From NCBI GenBank assembly GCA_013350335.1, contig CM023540.1, forward strand, positions 28,995,175-29,059,174: 64,000 nt of DNA. The letters are read 5' to 3'. The notes beneath the pieces were generated by a model, which saw only the letters and a program-made list of their open reading frames with translations, did not search any database and was not told where the DNA came from. This DNA comes from Chimonanthus salicifolius (taxonomy: Eukaryota; Streptophyta; Magnoliopsida; Laurales; Calycanthaceae). This document shows positions 19,901-29,454 of the stretch, piece after piece. A program made the translations under genes and the position numbers. Numbering within the stretch: the stretch's first letter is position 1; every line of letters begins with the position of its first letter.

Positions 19901-22900
19901 TCTAGAGTAAGGAGTACTGCCTCTAATCCTATGGTCGAGAGGGTTAGAATTGGGGAGTGGGAGGAGTCCAGTTATCCCTTGCTTGAGGGAGTTATCTTCG
20001 CTTCTCTTGCACCTAAAAAGGTTCTATGGTTAGAAAGAGATTTTGAGGAATCTGAGGTAGTTGAGGCGCTTCACAGTGTTGATGGGGATAAGGCTCCGGG
20101 CCCCGATGGTTTCAACTTTATTTTTCTTAGGAAATGTTGGGATATCATCAAGGAGGATTTCCTGAAATTTTTTAGGGAGTTTCATAGGAGAGGAATTTTA
20201 AACAAGAGCCTTAAACACTGCTTAGTTGCCTTAATTCCTAAAAAGGAAGGAGCTTCAGAATTGTCTCACTTTAGACCAATAAGTCTAGTAGGTTGTGTGT
20301 ACAAGTTGTTAGCCAAGGTTTTAGCCGCGAGGCTTAGTTCGGTCCTAGGGGATTTAATTGGGGAATCACAGGGAGCCTTCATTGGGGGGAGACAGATCTT
20401 GGATGGGGTTTTGATAGCTAATGAACTGTTCCACGCGAAACGCAAGGATGGCCTAAGAGGTGTACTTTTAAAGCTGGATATGGAAAAGGCCTATGATCAC
20501 GTCAGATGGGAGTTTGTAGACTATCTTTTTTGGAAAATGGGTTTTGGGACCAGATGGAGGAGATGGTTGAGGGCTTGTGTTCATGATTCCTCGTACTCAA
20601 TCTTGGTGAATGGCTCACCTACTGAACCGATCAATGCCACCAGGGGCCTACGCCAGGGGGATCCTCTATCCCCCTTTCTTTTTACTTTTGTTGCTGAAGC
20701 GCTTAATGGCCTCATGAATCAAGAGAAGCAATCCAATATCATTAAAGGATTGGAGATTTCCCCGGGCAGTTGGTCAATCAGCCATTTACAATTTGCGGAT
20801 GACACATTATTGTTCTGTGAAGCGTCTAGGGCAGAGTTGTTTGGTGTCAGAGCGGTCCTAAGATGCTTTGAACTTGTATCGGGGTTGAGGATAAATCTGG
20901 GGAAGAGTAACATCATTGGCTTGGGGGTTGAGGGGGATGAGCTTGAAGGTTTGACAAATGAGATTGGATGCGGAGTTGGTAGGATTCCCTTTACGTACCT
21001 TGGCCTTCCAGTCGGTGGGAACCCGAGGTCAAAAGCGTTTTGGGAACCGGTTATTGAAAGGGTATCAAAAAAATTGAATGCTTGGAGTAAATCTTACCTC
21101 TCAATTGGAGGTAGATTGACTTTAATTAAATCTTGTTTGGTTAATCTCCCCACCTACTATCTCTTTTTATTTGAAATTCCTAAAGGGGTGGCAAAAAGAT
21201 TAGAAAAAATCCAAAGGGATTTCCTATGGGAAGGGAATGAGAACACAAGGAAAATCCATCTAATAAATTGGGAAGAAGCCAATAACAGGAAGGAAAATAG
21301 TGGATTGGGAATCTTTAGTATCAGAGATAGAAATCATGCCCTTCTGAGCAAGTGGGTGTGGAGATTCGCATTGGAGAAAGAGGCCCTTTGGAGAAAGGTG
21401 TTAACAGTAAGACATGGAGTGGAAGTCCCTGGGGAATGGCAGCTTGGGAGTAGAGCGGCTAGGTTGGGTTCTTCTGTTCTGAAATCCATAATGAAGATTG
21501 GAAATGGTGTAGGAAAAATTGGGGAAACTTTTTTAAAAGGTATTAGGTTTCAAGTTGGCAATGGACTGAGAGTGATGTTTTGGAAAGATATCTGGGTGGG
21601 GGAGAGTCCGTTAATGGTGGTCTTCCCCAGACTTTTTAGGGTGGCTCTTAATTGTGAAGCTTTGATAAGTGACTATTATAGTGAGGTCAATGGTTCACCT
21701 CAGTGGTCAATTTCGTTTAGAAGGACCTTGAGAGATTTTGAGGTTTCCTCCCACCAAGCGTTGCTGGGAATTATTAGTGATAGTAGGTTATGGACGGAGG
21801 AGGAGGATAAGTGGATTTGGTCTTTGGAGCCCTCTGGGTCTTTTTCAGTAAAATCAATCTTGCGTTCCGCTTTTGTTGAAAATACTCCCTCCCTTCCTTC
21901 GTGCAATCTGGCCTAGAATAACAAAATCCCCCCTAGAATCCAATTTTTCATGTGGACAGCTCTGAGAAAAAGGATCCTTGTTAGACTTAATTTGAGGAAT
22001 AGGCGTGTTATTCTTGAGGAAGCCTCAACAGTGTGTACTTTGTGTGAGTTAGAAGAGGAGTCGGTGGATCATTTGTTGTACAGGTGTCGTTTCACGAGGG
22101 TTGTGTGGTATTTGTTCTTGGGTTTGTTTGGATGCTCGTGGGTTTTTGGAAGTAATGTGGAGGATATTATGGTGGCTTGGATGGGGAATCTCTTTACAGG
22201 TAGGCGTAAAGTGGCGTGGAAGATGGTTTCGTTCGCCGTCTGTTGGACAATTTGGAAAGAGCGCAACAGGAGGATTTTTTAGAATAAGAAAAGTAACCCG
22301 AGAGATGTCTTTGAGAGGGCGAAATGGCAGTTGATTGGTTGGTTGTCTATTTGTAAAGATTTTCAGGGTTTAGACCCTGAGAACTTTTATCTGTCTTGGG
22401 AAGGTTGTATGAAAGGGGTGGCTAGAGCTAGCAAGTGTTTAGTTAAGTGGGTAGCGCCTCCTCTGGGATATTGTAAATTCAATGTTGATGGAGCAGCTAG
22501 GGGAAAACCAGGGCCGGCTAGGTATTAGGTGATGTCCTTCAGGATGATAGGGGTAGATTGCTTGCTGCCTTTTCGGAATCAGTAGGAACAATGGAATCAA
22601 ATGAGGCCGAATTACGAGCAATTAGAAGAGCTCTTCAGGTTTGGTCTAGGTTTAGGGGTGGTACTCTCATTATTGAAGGTGACTCAACTAATGCTATTGC
22701 CTGGGCTAGTAATAGGTTATTCCCCCCATGGAGGCTGGTTGGTATTACTAGGGACATCTGGAGATTGTGCAGTAGGGGTAACAACTCTTTCACTCATGCG
22801 CCTCGGTCAGCAAATGGTGTTGCAGATTTCTTGGCTAAATCTGGTGTTCATCTTCTAACGCTGGCGCTGGCTTTTTTCCAGTCGGCCAACCTTGAGAGCT

Positions 22901-25900
22901 AGTGGATTTGGACCTTCAGTGACTTTCTTTTGGGGTGGATTTTGGTGTATCTTTGTTATTGTTTTCTTGTATTACCTTATTGTGTTTGATTTTTTGATTT
23001 TCTGTTGTTTTCCCTTCACTTGTGAGTATACTTCTCCTATACTCATTCCTGCTTTTGTAACTCCTCCTTTTTAATGAATTTTCATCGTTGATGCTTCAAA
23101 AAAAAAGGCATATGTTTCCTTATCTTCTCCAATGGAAATTGATTTGTGGGTCCCAAAGTTCATATAGCAGAAAAAACATTTGGTCTCTAATCCATTGATC
23201 AACATTATTGCAATTGGTGCCAAATTGGAATTAATGATAATCCATGTGTAGGCATGGAGTCTGTGGGGTGCCAAATTGTGTATTAAAGATGACAATAAAA
23301 GGGTCTTGGTGAAAGATAACAAGATTAATTGCTGATGGACTATATCATGAAGATCTACTAAATACAAAATATGCAGGTGAAGTAGGTCTTGAATCAGAAC
23401 CGAAAAAAAAAAGGATGGCCGATACAATATCAAACATCGAAGTGAATACAACCTACTCCAATGAGGATTTTCATATGCAAAAAGGAATCTATAGTAACAA
23501 TTCAGAATGCAAATAACTGATCAAGAAAATATTAACGTTCAAATGCTATTATAAATAATATATGATTAGCATAGACATACAACAGATACAAGGTCCCATG
23601 TAATGAAAGCACTTCTGAGAATCATAAAAATAAATTGAAGTACTGACTATTAGAGCTGAATGCAACACCTTTAACCAACTCTTATGTCTTTCCAGCATTC
23701 CTCCATCTAAAAGAGCCATGACAGTGCATGCCTTTTGCTCTAAACCATGGTCCCCAGGTCTTGCAGCCAACATCCTAGCCACTTTGGTAACCTTATAAAA
23801 GCTCCAACGGAAATAAGAATAAAAGATAAACAAGGTGAAGTCCTGATTAAAATATCATAAATACTTCTATGTCACCTGCATGCCAAGTTCCCTAGTAGGC
23901 ACCACCACCACTGCTTGCACAGCAGATCTTCGGACGTCGATGACTGAAAAAATTAATAACAAGTATGCCAGTGTCTTACCAGAACCTGTCTAAATGCCCA
24001 AATAAAATAATAAATAAGACTCATCATCTAGGCAAGTGGCTGAAATACGAATTCTAAGAAAGTTGTTACAAGGATGATATTGAAGCATTTTACAAGCATT
24101 GGACCAGATTCCATGCATTTTTCCTACTGCCTCTGATACATTTTTTCACCAGAAACAGTATAATTCATCATTGAAAATGAATACAACATATTCTACAGTA
24201 CTTCTGTTGTCTTCATCATTAAGAATCGATATTGCCATTTCTGCAAAAATATGTATGAAGTAAGTTTGTTAGGGCCCAATTCAACCAAACAATGGGACAT
24301 CTCCACAGATGGAATGGGTGAAAAAGAAAAAATGCAATGGTGTTGTCTTTCATTACATTCAAGATGAGATATTGTTAGACATAGGGCTAGTTGGGTCTAT
24401 TTTGGTTATGTGATTCTGGCTATTAATCAAGCCAGATCTCATGCTCTTCTCTATTGGAATCCCTTCTATACTCTTGGATTGATTTGTGTTGAGCTGATTG
24501 GATCGACACACCATTGTATGGTCAAATCCAACACAGCTTGCAGGAAATATCAACCTAAATTCTTCATACAGAGGCGACTTGAAGGGATTGACGGCATCCT
24601 ACATAAAAGGAAGTCTCTGCATTACATTTTAAGTGAAGTGGGACTTGACCTAGTTGACAATAAATTTCTTAAGGATCTAAAGCAATGGATATGTTGCACA
24701 ACAGTGCCTGAGAAAGTAGGATTTATCATTCTAGTGCTAGCTTGAAGAATTGTATATAACTTTGGGTATTGACCAGACTGCTCATTAAATGTTTAAGAAC
24801 ATTGAGTATTGTTTGTTCCATTTTCATATCATCACATTCACTTAGAATACTAAAAGTACCTCGATGTTTTCACATTGTATGTCAGCAAAGATTTCTTCTA
24901 GATGATTGATGGCTCCATCAATGACGGAAAAACGGTAAATTACACCATAAGGAATTACCAGAGAGAAACTAACTCAATAAGAATGCTATATCATTAAATA
25001 AAACCAAGTCTCTGTGGACTCCCTTCTTTGTTGACGGATTTGCCTCTGCATTTTACCTCCCAAAGGCACAAAATAATTTTATCAAATGGCACCAAGGCAA
25101 GGAATTGAAATTCAAATCTTTAACTACATTCACTTCTTTGTTTTCTATCAGAATATGGAAGTTCACATTAAATCACATCTATTAGGAAAAAGAAGGCAAA
25201 GGTATGGCAAAAGTCCCAATCATATCAATCCAAAGATCCAAACTGTAAGTGGATGGAATCATTACTTCTCTAATGATGGCAAAACTAATAATATAAAAAT
25301 AGCAACGGCAACAATGATGGCAACATCCAAATTTCAACAAACAGCACACATTTAGAACTAACTAAATAAAATCCAATCACATAAATCCATTGCATGTATG
25401 TTTTATGTTTCTTTTCCATGCTACGTTGGTTCTCAAACTGCATCATACATAGAATGCCAATGCCAAATTTCTGCGAAGCCTACTTCACCTCACCTAGATC
25501 ATGTGACAAAATTACAAGATTAACATACTTTTTAAATGCTCTAGCCCAAAAATCAGGGCCCTCCTTTGAACTTTCAATCACATGATGAACCATCTGATAA
25601 TGGTGAAGATTTATGCATGTGACCAAAAGCTCAATGGACTAACCTGATTTTTGGATTACAACATTTATGAAGTGTGTGGATCTTGCATTTCGGTATATGC
25701 TCTGAGCAAGGTGAGAAGACTTCACAGAACTTTGGCATCGATGTTATTTGAATCATGCAGAGAGGCAATCTAGCAAGAAAAAACCTAAGTTTTTCCTCCA
25801 CAAAGTTGATCTCATTAGTGTGGCTTGACAATGAATACATTGGCTTACACATTGTAATTACAGAATGCAACTGTCGGTGATAACATCAAAAAGTTCCTTG

Positions 25901-27818
25901 CATCAAAAGGTGAAAAACATGAGATAACCTGAGCATGGAGTATGCAATCTTGTCCAGACAATAGAGTTGGCAAGGATTTCTGCTGTACATCAGTGGGTAC
26001 AACAAACCCAACATCTTCAGCCCTGCGGAGTGAAAAACAAGTAAATCCTTGGCGTCCACTCAATTATTCAGTGTCCACTAAACTCACAGATTACAATCTA
26101 ATAGCTGTGCTCTAGATGGACAAAGCAAAGCAATGCTTAAACATATATTATGAAGTGACAACAAACATCTTGGGAAGGAAAGAAAAAAACTAATAGATGA
26201 AGTATACTATACATACAGGAATATTATCACAAAACTTATGGCCATCCCATGTTACAGGGGACATAAAAGTTGTTCTGGGATTGCATCCCACTGCCATTTG
26301 AGGACAAATACATAAGGGATGAAAAGAAGTAAGAAGTAGTGGATATAGAAATTGGGTAAACCAACACTTCTCATTGTTAATGCTATCAAACTCAGTTTGA
26401 CAATGAATTTGTAATTTTGGAAATCCTACATGCATTGTAGTCAAGCAATCAGAATAAGGAGGTTCTTGTGGCAACTTAAGAGTCCTTCTCTTCTTGATAC
26501 TTTGCATCAGAAGATCCATTGATTTTCTTAAGATTCTTGCCAGATGTAGAAGACTAATGGTACACACGCATGAAAGTGAGCCTTTGGTTTTTGCGTGAAT
26601 GTTCTATATTATGGTGTCCAATTACCCACATTGAAGAATATGAGTATGCCGATAGAAAAATGGCTCATGATGATGACGAACTAACAGCTTAACATCCTCT
26701 TTTATGCTTGGGGCTGTCAAATCAACAGTCAATATCTGCCAACCATGGTCACCAACCCCAAAGGACTTTGTTAGCTCATAATGCAACCTGTATCTAATCT
26801 TTCATACCCTCCAAATCCAGTATTAAAAAGATCAATATTCTCAATGGTTTTGCCATCATCTCATATGAAATCATCAGGTGCATATGTCAGTACTAAATTT
26901 GCCAGAAAAACAAAAAAATTACCATTTTTGATATGTTATCTATGGATACAATATTTAAGTCAAATCAAGCATTAAATCATATGTTTCAGCAAGAGAAATA
27001 CATTACTTAAATCTTTATCTATTTTTCTTTTTCTTGGGTATTTTCACATTTTGCAGAATTTATGTAAACATGAACAAATTAAGCAAAGTAGCAAATTTAC
27101 CATAAGGGTATAATATCATCAGACAATAACAAGCAATGCTAATGCCAAAATGATATTTATTAGAAAAAAAAAAAAAAACTGCTCAAATCATTATAAAACA
27201 TATCTACTTAATTAAATGCAATCATCATCATCACTTTAGCCATTTTTCTCATCAATCTGGGGTTGGCCTTTATATTTAGATTTGGCAAACTTGTTTCCCC
27301 ATTCTATTACTTGTCGGGGTTGTAATGGGTTCACAAATACAATAATGTAGCCCATATGTTTGTTGAAATTCCATAGTGATTCATACAGACGGGAAGAGTT
27401 CCACTCCTCCCCCAAGACAAATTACAAACCCACCACCTGAAACTGGAAATAAAGGCAAAATTCCAAAACCCAGAACAGCATTCATCTAATTCTTAGCTCA
27501 TACAACAAAAAATACTAAATAAATAACTAAGCAAAGAAGAAAAATTACGCAGTGAAGAACTGGCCTTTGCAGTACGTGTTCAGGAACTCGGCCATGGCAG
27601 ATTTCTCGGAGTGTTGGAGCTGTTTCTCCAATGTGCGTTGTTTGAGTTATGCAGGTAAGGCTAAGAGGAGATGCTGAGCGCCTTGAATTATAGCCGAAAA
27701 ATGGAGTTTTACTGGGGATGGGATTTGAAGGACTACCATGGCAATAAAGAAAGGCCGTCTTGGAAGAACCCCATGCAAGGAAAGGTGGATTCGAAGCAGA
27801 AATGCATACCATTTGCAT
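10916..27818 (-). CDS. RH58: DEAD-box ATP-dependent RNA helicase, chloroplastic (RH58 type), 10 exons
   Basis: ATP-dependent RNA helicase predicted for plastids. Exons (minus strand, 5' to 3'): 27818-27565, 26022-25929, 23989-23876, 23791-23669, 16774-16670, 14133-13975, 13876-13808, 13072-12983, 12336-12196, 11179-10916 (TGA). Joined length 1,413 nt, 470 residues, about the usual RH58 size. Residues 1-60 are Ser/Pro/Thr-rich and look like a transit peptide. Motifs in order: Q-type VPTDVQ (~93-98), AQTGSGKT (115-122), PTRELGMQ (147-154), VIDE/AD (DEAD, ~227-232, split between exons 5 and 6), SAS in place of SAT (~263), GIIFVSEQ (motif IV region), ATDIASRGFD (394-403), HRAGRTGR (424-431). Met 27812 is an alternative start two codons later. 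Intron 1 needs a GC donor (see findings). All other borders are GT-AG. Confidence 0.92.
11180..12195. other. Helicase intron 9, with AC microsatellite
   Basis: Intron between helicase exons 9 and 10. Holds an (AC)n tract at 11762-11784 and, at 11290-11325, a B-box-like GGGTTCAATACC that could be a decayed SINE. Small ORFs on both strands near 11440-11780 have no recognisable domain. Confidence 0.4.
14518..14569. repeat. (GAA)n-rich microsatellite
   Basis: Imperfect AAG/GAA repeat on the plus strand within helicase intron 5. Confidence 0.9.
15411..16612 (+). mobile_element. LINE fragment: ORF1 5' part (RRM plus gag-like region), decayed
   Basis: Plus-strand sequence inside helicase intron 5 (antisense to the helicase). 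It translates in three shifted frames into a plant LINE ORF1: an RRM-like start (ISLFVSNIPNYFTKIEIF, GRIVDSYITTEKS, GFAFTRSATEVEANRAI), then a middle region (HIPSAENWVQDEWGCYGDF, VWLKVYGLPLVAWSDK), then IDEFTASRRHFLFAH and an acidic tail (SEPDDEFNDEE). Frameshifts fall near 15690, 16090 and 16270. It ends close to an A9 tract at 16602-16610, which could be a tail from premature polyadenylation. No clean target duplication was found. Left edge is uncertain. Confidence 0.7.
17637..18107 (+). pseudogene. LINE ORF1, C-terminal part
   Basis: Open frame of 156 codons directly before ORF2. It starts in a frame different from the upstream MSVVVNMNRGAGD reading (17560), so the ORF1 frame is shifted near 17640. 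The N-terminal half is acidic (SDVEEEILVPSEDE); the C-terminal half is basic and Ser-rich (DSRHSDRSSKLKGSSG), as in nucleic-acid-binding LINE ORF1 tails. No zinc knuckle was seen. Its stop lies 20 bp before the ORF2 ATG. Confidence 0.6.
18128..22902 (+). pseudogene. LINE ORF2: AP endonuclease, reverse transcriptase, zf-RVT, RNase H (broken)
   Basis: Starts MKVISWNVRGLG. Endonuclease domain (18128-18870): N in SWNVRGL, E in IQESK, GGDFNAV, SDHWPI. A TGA at 18911 replaces a Trp codon (KEW-stop-SSFEVEG). The long frame 18926-21916 carries the linker (TWLKEGDRNTKFFHR), an unusual insert (19345-19950), then RT: DKAPGPDGF, RPISLVGCVYKLLAK, DMEKAYDHVRWEF, RQGDPLSPFLF and FADD catalytic aspartates. 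A TAG at 21914 and another at 22280 interrupt the zf-RVT region (WTALRKRI, CTLCELEEESVDHLL). A frameshift near 22520 precedes the RNase H domain: FNVDGAARGKPGP, ESNEAELRAI, EGDSTNAI, SANGVADFLAK, giving the D-E-D residues. The RNase H marks the plant L1 clade. Confidence 0.9.
23107..23668. other. Remaining helicase intron 4 sequence
   Basis: Host intron sequence between the LINE tail and helicase exon 4. AT-rich; nothing else supported. Confidence 0.4.
23990..25928. other. Helicase intron 2
   Basis: AT-rich intron without recognisable exon or element. The 111-codon plus-strand frame at 24410-24745 has no domain and uneven composition, and is taken as chance. Confidence 0.45.
26023..27564. 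other. Helicase intron 1
   Basis: AT-rich intron that ends CCGCAG before exon 2 and begins GCCAGT after exon 1. The minus-strand frame 26190-26567 has no recognisable domain. No element edge found. Confidence 0.45.
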
Positions 27819-29190
27819 GTGTTTCGCGCGAGCGGGGAGAGAGAGAGAGAGAGAGAGAGAGAGTGACGACCGCAAAGGTCGGGTCGAAAAATTATCCGAT
27901 GTAAATCGATTGACCGTGTACAACTCGCAGACTGTTTATTTATTGAATTTTATATTTATTTCTTATTTTATCTTAATACTCGTTATCATCTTATAAATAC
28001 TACTCAAATCCCATTATTTCATAGTTTAATTTAGTTAGAAATGACCATTATTTTTTATAAAAAAGTAAAATAATTATATACACAATTTCTTTCAATGGTC
28101 TTAAGAGTTCAACATTGTTTGAAGCACAACATCATATATTGTTTCAAATTTGGAAATGTATATTAACTAAAATATACAAAAATTCAACAAGAGATAAATG
28201 TCCTTGTCAATTTATTATAAGTGAACGTTATAATTTAAAAATAAATATGTCACAAACTCACTATTGTAAAAAGAAAATATCTTTTTAGGTATTAATCGAA
28301 TTGTTAAAGAGTTCATTTAGTGTGAGATTGCATAATTAGTATAGAATGAACTATTGCAGTGAACGTAACTTCAAAGCTTCAAAGGCAAAAAAGATAAGGA
28401 TGAAAGTTTTGGATCTTAATTCATGTATCATTTTATTTAATCGAGAGATGATCACGAGTTAGAAATTTAATTATAATAAGGTTGAGTCTTATATTTTTAT
28501 TTAGAGAAATTCAAAGTACATGATGAAAATACAGAATTTGACCTTCTTATGATTACTTATCTTACACCTAATTATTTTTCTTTCACTCTATACGTCTAAT
28601 GTCAAAGCTAAGGTGGTGGCATTAAGAATCATAATCATATAACTATTCACGATTAGTTTAACTAGTTGTCTCTCGTCTTAAGAAGTGAAATATTGTGAGT
28701 TTGAGCCCCCATGGTCTAATATTAGTATACCCTAGGAATAATAGGCGGGAGTTTTACATTGCGTATTCCACGATTTTCCATACATAAATTAAAAAAAAAA
28801 ACAGTTCATACATGTGCCATACTGCATGTCAACCATTAAAGGTTTAAAGCTGACATCCTTAAATTAGTTTCAAGAAATGCACTTAAAATCATTAACCCAT
28901 TTCAAAGAAAACAGTTAGTCCGCATACCGCATTTATACCTATTTGTTAATTTTTTAAACTTTTATTTTATATTATAAGAGTCAAATAAAAAATTAAATAG
29001 ATGAAATTGAGACTTTAATGTAAATGATGACTAAACTTTGAAACTAAAGCGGATAGGCTTGAAGTCGGCCGTCAGGCTCGGTCCATCTGCCCTCACAAGA
29101 CGACAATGGCCGACCAAAATCCAGAGCGTCTAAGAGGAAGACATGAAACCACACACGCGCCACATCACCTTTCACATGAGTACATGCATT
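27819..29190. other. Divergent intergenic spacer helicase / SDR copy A
   Basis: Shared upstream region of two divergently transcribed genes. Very AT-rich at 27940-29040. A stretch near 28655-28760 with a B-box-like GAGTTTGAGCCCCC may be a decayed tRNA-derived SINE. No gene. Confidence 0.5.
27836..27863. repeat. (GA)n tract in the helicase 5' leader
   Basis: GA dinucleotides on the plus strand (TC on the helicase sense strand), 18 bp upstream of the chosen ATG. TC tracts are common in plant 5' leaders. It explains the SLSLSLSL string if the frame is read upstream, which is why the start was placed after it. Confidence 0.9.
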
Positions 29191-29192
29191 TG

Positions 29193-29454
29193 CCACGTGA
29201 TTGGACAGGTGCCAAGCCCAAGTCTTGATGTTAGTCATTTGCCAATATAAACTGGGCCATTCTCTGACCCTCACACCAGGCCACAAAAGCCCTGATATGG
29301 TCTCTCGTAAAGTTTTTCCTTCTCTTTCCTCTTGTGCTTGTACTACTTCTATTTCCATCCCTCGCGAGCATCTCTCTTTAAAGACCAAGTCGCATTTCCA
29401 GCCGTCCGATCTGTGTTTTCGGCAGTATTTCAACGGTCAAGAGATTGTAGGAGA
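29193..29454 (+). promoter_or_regulatory. Promoter and leader of SDR copy A
   Basis: G-box/ABRE core CCACGTGA at 29193-29200 and TATAAA at 29246-29251. The leader has a GCCGTCCGATCTGT ... TTTCAACGGTC pair like that of the sister genes. ATG at 29455. Confidence 0.65.

Larger units (their letters stand above)
17525..23106 (+). mobile_element. L1-type plant LINE (ORF1 3' part, ORF2, RNase H, poly(A))
   Basis: Long plus-strand LINE in helicase intron 4, opposite to the gene. It holds the C-terminal part of ORF1 (17637-18107), ORF2 (18128-22902), a 3' UTR and an A9 tail at 23098-23106. ORF2 has several disabling changes, so the copy is dead but fairly young. A possible weak target duplication is ATATGgTTTCC before the element (near 17505) and ATATGTTTCC after the tail (23110). 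The left edge is approximate. Insertion accounts for most of the 6.9-kb intron. Confidence 0.88.

Noticed and set aside
20719..20916. Minus-strand ORFs within the LINE
   Set aside because: Shadows of the ORF2 coding frame.
24410..24745. 111-codon plus-strand ORF in helicase intron 2
   Set aside because: No domain, no splice partners, opposite to the host gene.
29044..29433. Minus-strand ORF of 129 codons
   Set aside because: Antisense to the promoter and leader of SDR copy A; no domain.
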